From Sphaerisporangium krabiense (GTDB taxonomy: Bacteria; Actinomycetota; Actinomycetes; Streptosporangiales; Streptosporangiaceae), in contig NZ_JACHBR010000001.1 of assembly GCF_014200435.1 (NCBI RefSeq), forward strand, positions 5,646,001 to 5,710,000: 64,000 nucleotides of DNA, given 5' to 3'. Each line of letters opens with the position of its first letter. The first letter of the stretch is position 1. Position numbers and translations under genes: made by a program. A model generated the notes under the pieces. It was not told where the DNA came from, ran no database searches, and saw nothing but the letters and a program-made list of their open reading frames with translations. Below are positions 35,603 to 44,450 of the stretch, one piece after another.

Positions 35603-36652
35603 ATGACCGCCATTCACCACACGCGGCGCACCCGGCTCGCCGCGCTGCTGGCCGGGCACGACGTGGACGCCCTGCTGGTCACCCGCGGCGTCAACGTGCG
35701 CTACCTGACCGGGCTGGCCAGCTCGAACGCCGCGGTGCTCGTGCGGGCGGACGCCTCGGCCGTCCTCGCCACCGACTCCCGGTACATCGAGACCGCGCGC
35801 CGCCACTGCGCCGGCGTCGAGGTCGTCGAGCGGCGCGACGTGGCCGGCTCCCTGGCCGGGATGGCCGCCCGGCCCGGCATCGAGGCGCACGACATGTCAG
35901 TGGCCCTGTACCGGCGCCTCGGCGGCGACCTCGTCCCCCTGGACCGGCCGGTGGAGGCGCTGCGGGTGGTCAAGGACGAGAGCGAGATCGACGCGCTGCG
36001 CGTCGCCTGCGAGCTGACCGACCAGGCGTTCGCCGACGTCCTGCCCGCGATCGCGCCCGGCACGACCGAGCGGGAGCTGGCCCGCGCGCTGGAGGCCCGC
36101 ATGGGCGAGCTCGGCGCCGACCGGCCCGCCTTCGACACCATCGTGGCGAGCGGCCCCAACGGCTCGGTGCCCCACCACGCGCCCACCGCTCGTCCCATCG
36201 AGCGCGGCGACCTGGTCACCATGGACTTCGGCGCCCTGTACCAGGGCTACCACGCCGACATGACCCGGACGGTCGCCGTGGGCGAGCCCGCCGCCTGGCA
36301 GCGCGACCTGTACGAGCTGGTCCTGCGCGCGCAGCGCGCCGGGCGCGAGGCCCTGGCCCCCGGCGCGGACATCGCCGAGGTGGACGGGGCGGCGCGCGGG
36401 CTCATCGAGGCGGCCGGGCACGGCGAGCACTTCGGGCACGGGCTCGGCCACGGCGTCGGCCTGGAGATCCACGAGGATCCGTTCCTGCGTTCCACGGGTG
36501 CCGGTAGACTTGAGGATCGAGTTCCGATCACCGTCGAGCCCGGTGTCTACCTGCCGGGCAGGGGCGGCGTCCGGATCGAGGACACTCTCGTCACGCGTGC
36601 CGGCGGCCCGGAACTCCTCACCCGGACGACCAAGGAACTGCTGGTCCTGTGA
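35603..36652 (+). CDS. pepQ: M24-family Xaa-Pro aminopeptidase/dipeptidase
   Basis: This 349-residue cytoplasmic metallopeptidase cleaves bonds before or at proline. The N-terminal creatinase-like domain (MTAIHHTRRTRLAALLAGHD, VRYLTGLASSNA) is followed by a pita-bread domain. Its five metal ligands are visible in DFGALYQGYHADMTRTV (two Asp), GHGLGHGVGLEIHEDPF (His), TVEPGVYLPG (Glu) and GGVRIEDT (Glu). It precedes efp as in many actinobacteria. PepP and PepQ cannot be told apart by eye. Confidence 0.87.
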   Translation: MTAIHHTRRTRLAALLAGHDVDALLVTRGVNVRYLTGLASSNAAVLVRADASAVLATDSRYIETARRHCAGVEVVERRDVAGSLAGMAARPGIEAHDMSVALYRRLGGDLVPLDRPVEALRVVKDESEIDALRVACELTDQAFADVLPAIAPGTTERELARALEARMGELGADRPAFDTIVASGPNGSVPHHAPTARPIERGDLVTMDFGALYQGYHADMTRTVAVGEPAAWQRDLYELVLRAQRAGREALAPGADIAEVDGAARGLIEAAGHGEHFGHGLGHGVGLEIHEDPFLRSTGAGRLEDRVPITVEPGVYLPGRGGVRIEDTLVTRAGGPELLTRTTKELLVL

Positions 36653-36706
36653 CGGGCGGGAAAGCGGCCGAGCTCAGCGTGACCATCACGACGCAGGAGA
36701 TTACGA

Positions 36707-37267
36707 GTGGCGACGACCAACGACCTCAAGACCGGCCTTGTGCTCAGGCTCGACGGCGGCGAGCTGTGGAGCGTGGTGGAGTTCCAGCACGTCAAGCCCG
36801 GTAAGGGCGGCGCCTTCGTCCGCACCAAGCTGAAGAACGTGCTCTCGGGCAAGGTCGTGGACAAGACCTTCAACGCGGGCGTCAAGGTCGAGGTGGCCAA
36901 CGTCGACAAGCGCGAGATGCAGTTCTCCTACCTCGACGGCGACGAGTTCGTGTTCATGGACACCGAGACCTACGACATGCTGAACGTCCCGCGTCCCACG
37001 GTCGGCGACGCGGCCAACTACCTGCTGGAGAACGGCCTCGCCACGGTGGCGATCAACGACGGCAACGTCCTGTACGTCGAGCTTCCCGCCGCCGTCGAGC
37101 TGACCATCGCCCAGACCGAGCCGGGTCTGCAGGGCGACCGCTCCACCGGCGGCACCAAGCCCGCCACGCTGGAGACCGGCGCCGAGATCAAGGTCCCTCT
37201 CTTCATCACCACGGGTGAGAAGGTCAAGGTCGACACTCGCACCGGCGAGTACCTCGGCCGGGCCTGA
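36707..37267 (+). CDS. efp: Translation elongation factor P
   Basis: EF-P rescues ribosomes stalled at polyproline. The 186-residue protein has the usual three beta-barrel domains. The tip loop reads KPGKGGAF with Lys33 at the position modified in other bacteria. The C-terminal domain ends [12 protein letters not shown] 36707 has CAGGAG 7 nt upstream. nusB starts on the base after the stop. Proline-rich division proteins downstream (FtsI extension, FtsZ linker) are plausible EF-P clients (inference). Confidence 0.96.
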   Translation: MATTNDLKTGLVLRLDGGELWSVVEFQHVKPGKGGAFVRTKLKNVLSGKVVDKTFNAGVKVEVANVDKREMQFSYLDGDEFVFMDTETYDMLNVPRPTVGDAANYLLENGLATVAINDGNVLYVELPAAVELTIAQTEPGLQGDRSTGGTKPATLETGAEIKVPLFITTGEKVKVDTRTGEYLGRA

Positions 37268-37678
37268 GTGTCCGCGCGGGGAAAGGCGCGCAGGCGCGCA
37301 CTGGACATCCTCTTCGAGGCGGAACTGCGGAGCGAGCGGGCGACCAAGGTGCTCGCCGAGCGCGTCGAGCGGGCCGAGCCGCCGGTCAACGAGTACACCT
37401 CGGCCCTGGTCGAGGGCGTGGACCGGCACCGCGCCCGCGTCGACGAGCTGATCTCCACCTACTCCGAGGGCTGGACCCTCGACCGCATGCCCGCCGTGGA
37501 CCGCAACCTGCTGCGCGCCGGCACCTACGAACTGCTGTGGATGCCCGACGTCCCGGAGGCCGTGGTCATCAGCGAGTGGGTGCACCTGGCCTCCGAGCTC
37601 TCCACCGACGAGTCGCCGCAGTTCGTCAACGGCCTGCTGGCCCGGTTCAAGCAGCTCAAGCCGTCCCTCGTCCTGTAG
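37268..37678 (+). CDS. nusB: Transcription antitermination factor NusB
   Basis: This all-helical RNA-binding protein acts with NusE at boxA in rRNA transcription. The 136 residues have the family start RGKARRRALDILFEAELR, the central VEGVDRHRARVDELI, MPAVDRNLLRAGTYELLW, and the C-terminal SPQFVNGLLARF. It begins with GTG directly after the efp stop, without a gap; efp-nusB is a conserved pair. Confidence 0.95.
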   Translation: MSARGKARRRALDILFEAELRSERATKVLAERVERAEPPVNEYTSALVEGVDRHRARVDELISTYSEGWTLDRMPAVDRNLLRAGTYELLWMPDVPEAVVISEWVHLASELSTDESPQFVNGLLARFKQLKPSLVL

Positions 37679-37719
37679 GGCGCGCCGCCTCCCGCGCGTG
37701 GGGGGCCGTCGGCCGCGGG

Positions 37720-37763
37720 TAGGCTGGGCCCCTACCGACGTCCCCGATCGAGGTTCCGATCGG
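37720..37763 (+). promoter_or_regulatory. Candidate promoter and operator for the methyltransferase gene
   Basis: TAGGCT (37720-37725) is a -10 candidate. The leader then holds a perfect inverted repeat CCGATCG-AGGTTC-CGATCGG (37744-37763) before the GAGGAGG ribosome-binding site. Confidence 0.45.
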
Positions 37764-37789
37764 CGTCCTCGCGAGGAGGCGAGCTGAAC

Positions 37790-38551
37790 GTGCCCACCGA
37801 AGGCCCCACACGCCAGGCGGCCGCCACCCCGGCGGTGCGCACCGCCGTGGTCTGGGAGGCCCTGCGCGCCGCGCTCGCCGGACTGGCGGACGCGACCGGG
37901 CGCGAGCGGCTCGACATCGTCGACGCCGGGGGCGGCACGGGCGGCTTCGCCGTGCCGCTGGCCGGGCTCGGCCACGCCGTCACCGTGGTGGACCCCAGCC
38001 CCGACTCCCTGGCCGCCCTGGAGCGCCGGGCCGCCGAGGCGGGGGTGGCGGTCAAGGGCATCCAGGGCGACACCGCCGACCTGCGCCACGTGCTGGACCC
38101 CGGCTGCGCCGACCTGGTGCTGTGCCACAGCGTCCTCGAGTACGTCGAGGACCCCGCCGGGGCGCTGGCCGCCGTCGCGGGCCTGCTGCGGCCGGGCGGG
38201 CTGATCAGCGTCCTCGCGGCCAACCCGGTCGCGACCGCGATCCACCGTTCGCTCGCCGGCCACTTCGACGAGGCGCGCCAGGCCCTGTCCGACCCCTCGG
38301 GCCGCTGGGGCGACCAGGACCCGACGCCGCGCAGGTTCGGCGGCGCGGCGCTGGCCGGCCTGCTGTCGGCCGCGGGGTTCGCGCCCGGCGAGGTCAGGGG
38401 CGTGCGCGTCTTCGCCGACCTGGTGCCGGGCCGCCTGCTCGACGGCGAGCCCGGCGCGGCCCGCGCGCTGGTGGCGCTGGAGCAGGCCGCCGCCGCCCAC
38501 CCCGTGCTGCGCGACATCGCCACCCAGCTCCACGTCCTCGCCCGGCGCTGA
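37790..38551 (+). CDS. Class I SAM-dependent methyltransferase
   Basis: This 253-residue methyltransferase of unknown substrate has motif I IVDAGGGTGGFAVPLA, motif II region VTVVDPSPDSL, VKGIQGDTADL, and LCHSVLEYVEDPAGALAAVAGLLRPGGLISVL. The pattern is like that of small-molecule or tRNA CmoM-type enzymes. GTG 37790 has GAGGAGG 11 nt upstream. It lies directly before the dinB control region on the same strand. Confidence 0.85.
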   Translation: MPTEGPTRQAAATPAVRTAVVWEALRAALAGLADATGRERLDIVDAGGGTGGFAVPLAGLGHAVTVVDPSPDSLAALERRAAEAGVAVKGIQGDTADLRHVLDPGCADLVLCHSVLEYVEDPAGALAAVAGLLRPGGLISVLAANPVATAIHRSLAGHFDEARQALSDPSGRWGDQDPTPRRFGGAALAGLLSAAGFAPGEVRGVRVFADLVPGRLLDGEPGAARALVALEQAAAAHPVLRDIATQLHVLARR

Positions 38552-38580
38552 CCACGTCACGGCGTGCCGCCCGGCGGCTA

Positions 38581-38592
38581 GAACGCGTGTTC
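38581..38592 (+). promoter_or_regulatory. LexA-type SOS box before dinB
   Basis: GAAC-GCGT-GTTC matches the Gram-positive/actinobacterial SOS consensus GAAC-N4-GTTC exactly and ends 3 nt before the TAGGAT -10 box, so bound LexA would block RNA polymerase. Confidence 0.75.
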
Positions 38593-38595
38593 GGG

Positions 38596-38601
38596 TAGGA
38601 T
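38596..38601 (+). promoter_or_regulatory. Candidate -10 box for leaderless dinB
   Basis: TAGGAT ends 6 nt before GTG 38608, which lacks a Shine-Dalgarno. Confidence 0.6.
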
Positions 38602-38607
38602 CGAGGT

Positions 38608-39864
38608 GTGTCGCGCAAGCAGGTTCTGCGGCCCGAGCCGGGGCGGAGGCGCCCCCCGGCCCAGGCGCCGCCGGCCGACGACACCGGGTGCCCGATCCTG
38701 CACGTCGACATGGACGCCTTCTACGCCAGCGTCGAGCTGCTGGAGCGTCCCGAGCTCAAGGGCACCCCGGTGATCATCGGTGCGGCGGGCGCCCGCGGCG
38801 TGGTGCTCAGCGCCACCTACGAGGCCAGACGGTTCGGCGTCCACTCGGCGATGCCGATGACCCGCGCCCGCCGCCTCTGCCCGCAGGCCGTGGTGATCCC
38901 GCCGAGCCACGGCAAGTACTCCGAGGTCTCCAAGAGCGTGATGGAGATCTTCTACGCGGTCACCCCCGAGGTCGAGCCGATCTCCTCCGACGAGGCGTTC
39001 CTCGACGTGCGCGGGGCGCTGCGCAGGCTGGGGTCTCCGGCGGCCATAGCCGCCCGCATCCGCGCCGAGGTCGCCGAGCGCCACGGCATCACCTGCTCGG
39101 TCGGCGTGGCGAGCAGCAAGTTCGTCGCCAAGCTCGCCTCGCGCCACTGCAAGCCGGACGGCCTCCTGGTGGTCCCCGCCGACGGCGTGGTGGAGTTCCT
39201 CCACCCCCTGCCCGTCGCGGCCCTGTGGGGCGTGGGGGAGCGCACGGAGCAGGCCCTGGTCCGGCTCGGCATCAACACCGTGGGCGATCTGGCCCAGGTG
39301 CCGCCCGCGACGCTGCGGCGCGAGCTCGGGGCCGTGGGGGACCATCTGGCCGCCCTGGCGTGGGGCCGCGACGACCGCCGCGTCACCCCGCACGCCCCCG
39401 ACAAGAGCATCGGCGCCGAGGAGACCTTCTCCCACGACGTGGACGACCCCGAGGCCGTCCGCCGCGAGCTGCTGCGGCTCTCCGAGCGCGTGGCCGCGCG
39501 GCTGCGCGCGGCCGGTCACATCGGGCGCACGGTGAGCGTCAAGCTGCGCCGTTCCGACTTCACCACCATCACCCGTTCGCGTACGCTGCGTGAGGCTACT
39601 GATGTGGCGAAAGAGATATATGCCACTGCCTGTGAGCTGTTCGCGGCGGCCGGGCTGGAGCGCGTGCGGCTCCGTCTGGTCGGCGTGCGGGTGGAGAACC
39701 TGCGTCCCGCGGCCGCGGCGACCCGCCAGCTCGGGCTCGGCGAACGCGAAACAGGCTGGCGGGAGGCCGAAATGGCGATGGACAGGGCCGCCCGGCGCTT
39801 CGGTCCCGAGGCCGTGCGCCCGGCCTCGCTCGTCCGCCCTCCGTTCGATGGATCGGATCTATGA
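38608..39864 (+). CDS. dinB: DNA polymerase IV (Y-family)
   Basis: This is a translesion DNA polymerase of 418 residues. Catalytic carboxylates are present in HVDMDAFYASVE (Asp34, Asp36) and ISSDEAFLDV. RRFGVHSAMPM, GVASSKFVAKLASRHCKPDG, a helix-hairpin-helix (LRLGINTVGDLA-like) and a little-finger domain (SVKLRRSDFTTITRS) complete the protein. A poly-Pro/Arg extension of ~25 residues precedes the palm. The C-terminus lacks an obvious beta-clamp QxxLF motif apart from TRQLGLG. A LexA-type box overlaps the promoter region. Confidence 0.95.
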   Translation: MSRKQVLRPEPGRRRPPAQAPPADDTGCPILHVDMDAFYASVELLERPELKGTPVIIGAAGARGVVLSATYEARRFGVHSAMPMTRARRLCPQAVVIPPSHGKYSEVSKSVMEIFYAVTPEVEPISSDEAFLDVRGALRRLGSPAAIAARIRAEVAERHGITCSVGVASSKFVAKLASRHCKPDGLLVVPADGVVEFLHPLPVAALWGVGERTEQALVRLGINTVGDLAQVPPATLRRELGAVGDHLAALAWGRDDRRVTPHAPDKSIGAEETFSHDVDDPEAVRRELLRLSERVAARLRAAGHIGRTVSVKLRRSDFTTITRSRTLREATDVAKEIYATACELFAAAGLERVRLRLVGVRVENLRPAAAATRQLGLGERETGWREAEMAMDRAARRFGPEAVRPASLVRPPFDGSDL

Positions 39865-40011
39865 CGTCACCTCCGGTTTGGTCTACGTTGGACGTTTTCT
39901 TTCGCCTACGTCTACAGCCTCGTATTCTGGGGATAACCGACCGCGAGGTCCGGACACCCTGTGGTGCCCGTTGCCGTCTTCCCCGTCAAGGGGCCGTCCT
40001 TGGGAGGCGCC

Positions 40012-40404
40012 GTGCCGCTCTCTGAGCACGAGCAGCGCCTGCTCGACCAGATCGAGCAGGCCCTCTATAGCGAGGACCCGAAGTGGGCCAACACCGTTCG
40101 GATCAGTGATCCACGCAACCATTACAAACGCCGCCTTGTGAAAGCCTCCATCGGCTTCGTCCTCGGTGTCGTCCTGCTGATGGTCGGCGTCGTGGCACCG
40201 ATCATCCCACTCGGTGTGGGCGGCTTCGTGGTCATGCTCGCCGCGTGTTTGTGGGGTCTGTCCAGTTGGAAGCGTATGAACGGGCTCGGCGGCGACGCCA
40301 GGGCGCAGGGCGGCCACGGCCGGCCCGAGCGGCGCCGCGGGTCCCGGCAGGGATTCATGGAACGCATGGAGGAACGCTGGCGCCGCAGGAGCGACGAGCG
40401 CTGA
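40012..40404 (+). CDS. DUF3040-family membrane protein
   Basis: This 130-residue protein is found at this chromosomal place in many actinobacteria; its function is unknown. The N-terminus VPLSEHEQRLLDQIEQALYSEDPKWA is the hallmark of DUF3040. Two adjacent transmembrane helices follow (IGFVLGVVLLMVGVVAPIIPLGVGGFVVMLAACLWGL), then a basic tail. GTG 40012 has GGGAGG 5 nt upstream; the longer frame to 39961 does not match the family. Confidence 0.9.
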   Translation: MPLSEHEQRLLDQIEQALYSEDPKWANTVRISDPRNHYKRRLVKASIGFVLGVVLLMVGVVAPIIPLGVGGFVVMLAACLWGLSSWKRMNGLGGDARAQGGHGRPERRRGSRQGFMERMEERWRRRSDER

Positions 40405-40544
40405 CCTCGCGGCGGGGCGCGGGACCGCACGGCCACCGGCGGATCCCGGCGCCGTGCCCGCGCGCCGGCCCTTGACGACCTCGCCGGGACATCCGACGGC
40501 TCGACCTCGCGGTGACGCCCCCCACGGGCGGTGCGACCTCGCGG
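40405..40544. other. Spacer with repeated GACCTCGCGG
   Basis: The decamer GACCTCGCGG occurs three times (near 40404, 40503 and 40535) between the DUF3040 stop and the terminator. No gene is visible. Confidence 0.5.
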
Positions 40545-40611
40545 CGTGACGAGGCCCGGGCCGTGACCCCTGGAATCCCCTTCCAGAGCTCACGGCCCGG
40601 GCCTCGTCACG
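40545..40611. terminator. Very long perfect bidirectional terminator
   Basis: The arms 40545-40566 and 40590-40611 are 22-bp perfect complements (CGTGACGAGGCCCGGGCCGT plus GA). The 23-nt middle contains a second 6-bp hairpin CTGGAA-TCCCC-TTCCAG. It separates the converging DUF3040 and transglutaminase genes. Confidence 0.9.
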
Positions 40612-40680
40612 TCCCGGTCCCGGCCCGGCCACCCCGGGCCGGCGACGTCCCGGGTGGCCGCAGGGCCGGGGCCCCTGCTC

Positions 40681-43170
40681 TCAGCGGCGCGAGCCGGTGA
40701 GCACCCGGGTCTCCTCCGCCGGCTCCGGCCCGCCCGCCGCGTCCTGGTGACGGCGGCGCGGCCACAGGCGGATGTTCTCCAGGCGGTCGAAGCCGTCCAG
40801 CATCGCCGCGCCCGCCCGGCGCACCCGCATCAGCGTCGAGGCCGGCATCAGCGTCGCGCGCAGCCGCCGCCCGCGCGGCACGGCCCGCCGCAGCGCCCGC
40901 CGCACGACCCGCAGGTCCGCGGTCAGGGGCGGGATCTCGCCCGGCGTGCGCGCGTACCGCAGCCGTTCCTCGGCCGAGGCGATCCTGGCCACGGCCGCCG
41001 CGGCGTCCGCGTCCAGCTCGTGCCGCTCGGCCAGCCTGCGCGCCAGCGCGCGGGGCGTCTCGCTGAGCTCGTACCCGAGGCCGAGGTCGTGCAGGGTGTC
41101 GATCAGCTCGCGCCACGTGCCGTGCACCGCGCGCGCGACCCGTCCATCTCCGGAGGAGACCTCGGCCCCGCCCCCGGTGACCATCGGGACGCCGGCCGCC
41201 GTGACGCCGGACCCCGCGCGGGCCCGCACGTGCTCACGCCGGTACCGGGTGGCGGCCCGCCAGGCGGCGGGGACGAGCAGGATGAGCAGCAGGACCGCCA
41301 GCCCGATCCCGATCATGGCGGGGACCGGCGAGCCGGTCTCCGCGTCCACCGAGCCCTGGGGAAGGTTCGCGTCCGGGTCGCGGACGGCGCGCCGCGGCGC
41401 CGAGGAGGTCTCCGGGTCGCCGCTCTCGGGCCCGGCCGTCGGCGCGGTGCTCGTGGAGTCGGGGCCGCCGGTCGTGACGGGCGGGCGCGAGTAGTCCGGG
41501 ACCCTGGCCGTGGCCTGGCCGAGCCCGCCCGAGGGCGTCGGCTCGAAGCGCAGCCAGCCCGCGCCCTCGAAGTACAGCTCCGGCCAGGCGTGCAGGTCGT
41601 GCGTGCGGACCTGCCAGACGCCGTCCGAGAAGGTGCCGCCGGTGTAGCCGATCGCGACCCGGGCGGGCACGCCGAGCACCCGCGCCATGACCGCCATCGC
41701 CGCGGCGAACTGCTCGCAGTAGCCGGTCTTGTTCCGCAGGAAGTCCACCAGCGCGTCGCTGCCGTTGCCCTGGGTGCGCAGGCTGTAGGTGAACCCGCCC
41801 GTGTTGGTGAACCAGTTCTGCAGCTTGACGGCCGCCTCGTACGGGCTGTCGGTGTCCGCGACCAGGCCGTGCGCGGTGAGCGTGATCTCCGGGGGCATGT
41901 CGTCGGGGAGCCGCAGGTACCGGGCGTCGACCTCGGGGTCCGGGCTCGCCGCCAGGTCCGCCAGCAGCTCGGGGGTCGGCCGCGGCTCGCGCTGGCCGAC
42001 CTCGTACTCCTGGCCGCCCGCGGTGTCGCGCGTGGAGAAGACCATGAGCGTCGACTCGTCGGCGCGCCAGTCGCCGTCCACCTGGACCGTGGTCGCGGGG
42101 TAGGGCAGCGGCAGGAAGCTGAGCCCCTCCACCGCGTCGCTCACCTTGAGCCGGGTGGTCACCTGCTTCACCGGCACGTCGGGGGCCAGGCCGGGCGGCG
42201 CGGGCAGCGCGCCCTCCGCCACGCTGTTCTCGGGGCGGCCCTTGGGCTGCGACATCGTCCACCGCCGCCCGTCGAAGATGTCCAGCGAGTACATCCGCAG
42301 GTAGCGGGCGGTGTTGTCGCTGTTGGTGTAGGTGAGGACGGTCGCGTTGCCGGGCTGGGTGAGCCGGCCGCGCAGGTTCGCGATCGGGTCGGGGATCTCG
42401 ATCGTGTTGCCGCCCGCGCCGGTGCCCGAGCCGACGCCGAACCCGAACAGGGGGTTGGGCGCCAGGGTGGGCATGAGCGCGGGCACGCCGACGGCCAGCG
42501 CGATGGCGGCGATGCCGATGCGCTTGCCCGACAGGGAGATCGGCGTGCTGTCGGGCTTGGCGGTCGCGGCGGCGGCGCGCGTCCTGCGCACGAGGACGGC
42601 CCGGCCCCAGGTGCTGAGCCGCTCGCGCCCGTCCGCGGCGAGCAGGCCCACGTACCCGAGCGCGCCGAGGATGAACGCCGGCCACCCGAGGGGCTCGGTC
42701 ATCACCGCCGCGGGCACGGTGAACAGGGCCAGCAGCGGCAGCCCCGCCGGCGCCGCGCGGCGCAGCCGCACGGCGAGCAGGTCCACCGCCAGCGCGATCA
42801 GGCCGACGCCCCCGGCGGTGAGCAGCGTGATGCCCGGGTTGGCCGGCACCGGGGCGGCGTACCGCTGGATGTCGGCGAATCCCTCGCCCAGCAGGCCGGC
42901 CAGCGCGACCAGGGACTCGGCGGTCGGGACGACCCGCCCCCAGGAGTGGTCGGCGGCGAACACCATGTTCAGGTAGAGGCCGAGCATCAGCAGGCCGAGC
43001 GGGGGGCCGAGCCAGCGCGGCACCGCGGGCCGGGTGGTGAGGACCGACACGGCGCCGACGACCAGGATCGCCCCCATGCCGGTCCAGAACCAGTCGCCCT
43101 CGCGGAACAGGGGATAGAGGGTGAGCGACACCGCGGCCGTGGCCAGCGCCGCGGCGATCGGGAGTCTCAT
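40681..43170 (-). CDS. TgpA-like membrane transglutaminase-domain protein
   Basis: This 829-residue membrane protein has six to seven N-terminal helices, then an extracytoplasmic transglutaminase-like domain with catalytic Cys near residue 485 (TGYCEQFAAAM), His (THDLHAWPELYF) and Asp-region (LRFEPTPSGG). After a Ser/Thr/Pro linker follow one more helix (IGIGLAVLLLILLVPAAW) and a cytoplasmic DUF4129-like tail. It forms the usual moxR-DUF58-tgpA trio, thought to act on envelope proteins; the substrate is unknown. ATG 43170 overlaps the DUF58 stop and has AGGAGA upstream. Confidence 0.88.
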   Translation of the reverse strand: MRLPIAAALATAAVSLTLYPLFREGDWFWTGMGAILVVGAVSVLTTRPAVPRWLGPPLGLLMLGLYLNMVFAADHSWGRVVPTAESLVALAGLLGEGFADIQRYAAPVPANPGITLLTAGGVGLIALAVDLLAVRLRRAAPAGLPLLALFTVPAAVMTEPLGWPAFILGALGYVGLLAADGRERLSTWGRAVLVRRTRAAAATAKPDSTPISLSGKRIGIAAIALAVGVPALMPTLAPNPLFGFGVGSGTGAGGNTIEIPDPIANLRGRLTQPGNATVLTYTNSDNTARYLRMYSLDIFDGRRWTMSQPKGRPENSVAEGALPAPPGLAPDVPVKQVTTRLKVSDAVEGLSFLPLPYPATTVQVDGDWRADESTLMVFSTRDTAGGQEYEVGQREPRPTPELLADLAASPDPEVDARYLRLPDDMPPEITLTAHGLVADTDSPYEAAVKLQNWFTNTGGFTYSLRTQGNGSDALVDFLRNKTGYCEQFAAAMAVMARVLGVPARVAIGYTGGTFSDGVWQVRTHDLHAWPELYFEGAGWLRFEPTPSGGLGQATARVPDYSRPPVTTGGPDSTSTAPTAGPESGDPETSSAPRRAVRDPDANLPQGSVDAETGSPVPAMIGIGLAVLLLILLVPAAWRAATRYRREHVRARAGSGVTAAGVPMVTGGGAEVSSGDGRVARAVHGTWRELIDTLHDLGLGYELSETPRALARRLAERHELDADAAAAVARIASAEERLRYARTPGEIPPLTADLRVVRRALRRAVPRGRRLRATLMPASTLMRVRRAGAAMLDGFDRLENIRLWPRRRHQDAAGGPEPAEETRVLTGSRR

Positions 43171-44450
43171 GCCGCGTCTCCTGAGGTGATGGTGCCGACC
43201 GGCCCGGCGAACCGGCTGTTCTGGGCGGCCTCCTGCCAGACCGCGGCGATCGAGGTGCCCGCGGGCAGGCGCACGACCCGCCACCCCGCGCCGGCGAGCA
43301 CGGCGCGCGCCAGTTCGTAGGGCTCGTTCTCGGCGGTGTGGTGCGCCGGGGTCTGCTGCCAGCCGCGCACGTCCAGCAGCACGGCCACGCCGGTGACCCC
43401 GCCGTGCCGCAGGCGGGCGAGCGCCCTGGCCTCCTCGGGGTCCAGGTCGCCGAGCACGGCCACGATGAGCCCGTCGCCGCCGCCCTGGCGCAGCGCCGCG
43501 ACGCCGGACTCCAGGGACCGCGCGGTGCTCTGGCGCACGACCGCGAGCGCGTCCAGCAGCCCGTGGCCGCCGGAGGCGTCGGCGAGGTGCTGGGCGCCCT
43601 GGTCGGTGACCAGCCGCAGGCCGAGACCGTCATGGGCCAGGTGTGCGCCGATCGAGGCGGCGGCCGACACCGCGACCTCGAAGGACGAGCGCGGTCCCTC
43701 GCCGCGGTGGGCGTGCCTGCGGGTGTCCAGCAGCAGGGCGCCCCTGCTCTGCCGCTGCTGCTCCTCGCGGCGCACCATCAGCTCGCCGTAGCGGGCGGTC
43801 GAGCGCCAGTGGACGCGCCGCAGGTCGTCGCCCTGGCGGTACTCGCGCGGGCCGACGTCGTCGTCCCCGGCCGCGGCCACGCTGGCCGTGCGGCTGTCGC
43901 CGCCGCCGGTCCACTCGCCCGAGAGCCTGACGTGGGGGAGCGGCACGACCTCCGGCACCACCGTGAGGGTGTCGGTGGCCGCGAACCCCCGGGTGAGCTC
44001 CACCAGGCCGAACGGGTCGGCGATGCGCACCGACAGCGGCCCGATCGGGAACCTGCCGCGCAGGTCGGAGCGCACCTTGTAGTCGATCTCGCGGACGCCC
44101 TGCGACTCGACCCGGTCCAGGACGAACCGGGGACGGGTGCCGACGGCGTAGGGGACGGTGTCCTCGATGAGGAGCAGGCCGGTGGGCAGCCGGGTGACGT
44201 TCTCCAGCCGCAGGGTCACGGTGCTGTCGGTGCCGACGGGCACGCGGGCCGGGTAGAGCCTGCGGGCGCAGCTCAGCCGGTAGCGGGTGCGGGCGACCAC
44301 CATCGCCGACAGGAGCGGGAGCGCGATGACGAGCACGCTGACCCGCAGCAGGTCGTGCTCGCCGAGCGCCACCGCGCACAGCAGCGCGGCCACGCCCGAG
44401 GCGAGGAAGGAGCGGCCGCGCGAGGTCAGCGCCCTGAGACCGGCGATCAC
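43167..44450 (-). CDS. DUF58-domain membrane protein
   Basis: The 427-residue protein has two N-terminal helices and a beta-rich domain, then the DUF58 signature PREYRQGDDLRRVHWRSTAR and a VWA-like C-terminal domain. It is the standard partner of MoxR ATPases. GTG 44450 overlaps the moxR stop (GTGA). The frame upstream of this GTG is a shadow of moxR. Confidence 0.87.
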   Translation of the reverse strand: MIAGLRALTSRGRSFLASGVAALLCAVALGEHDLLRVSVLVIALPLLSAMVVARTRYRLSCARRLYPARVPVGTDSTVTLRLENVTRLPTGLLLIEDTVPYAVGTRPRFVLDRVESQGVREIDYKVRSDLRGRFPIGPLSVRIADPFGLVELTRGFAATDTLTVVPEVVPLPHVRLSGEWTGGGDSRTASVAAAGDDDVGPREYRQGDDLRRVHWRSTARYGELMVRREEQQRQSRGALLLDTRRHAHRGEGPRSSFEVAVSAAASIGAHLAHDGLGLRLVTDQGAQHLADASGGHGLLDALAVVRQSTARSLESGVAALRQGGGDGLIVAVLGDLDPEEARALARLRHGGVTGVAVLLDVRGWQQTPAHHTAENEPYELARAVLAGAGWRVVRLPAGTSIAAVWQEAAQNSRFAGPVGTITSGDAA

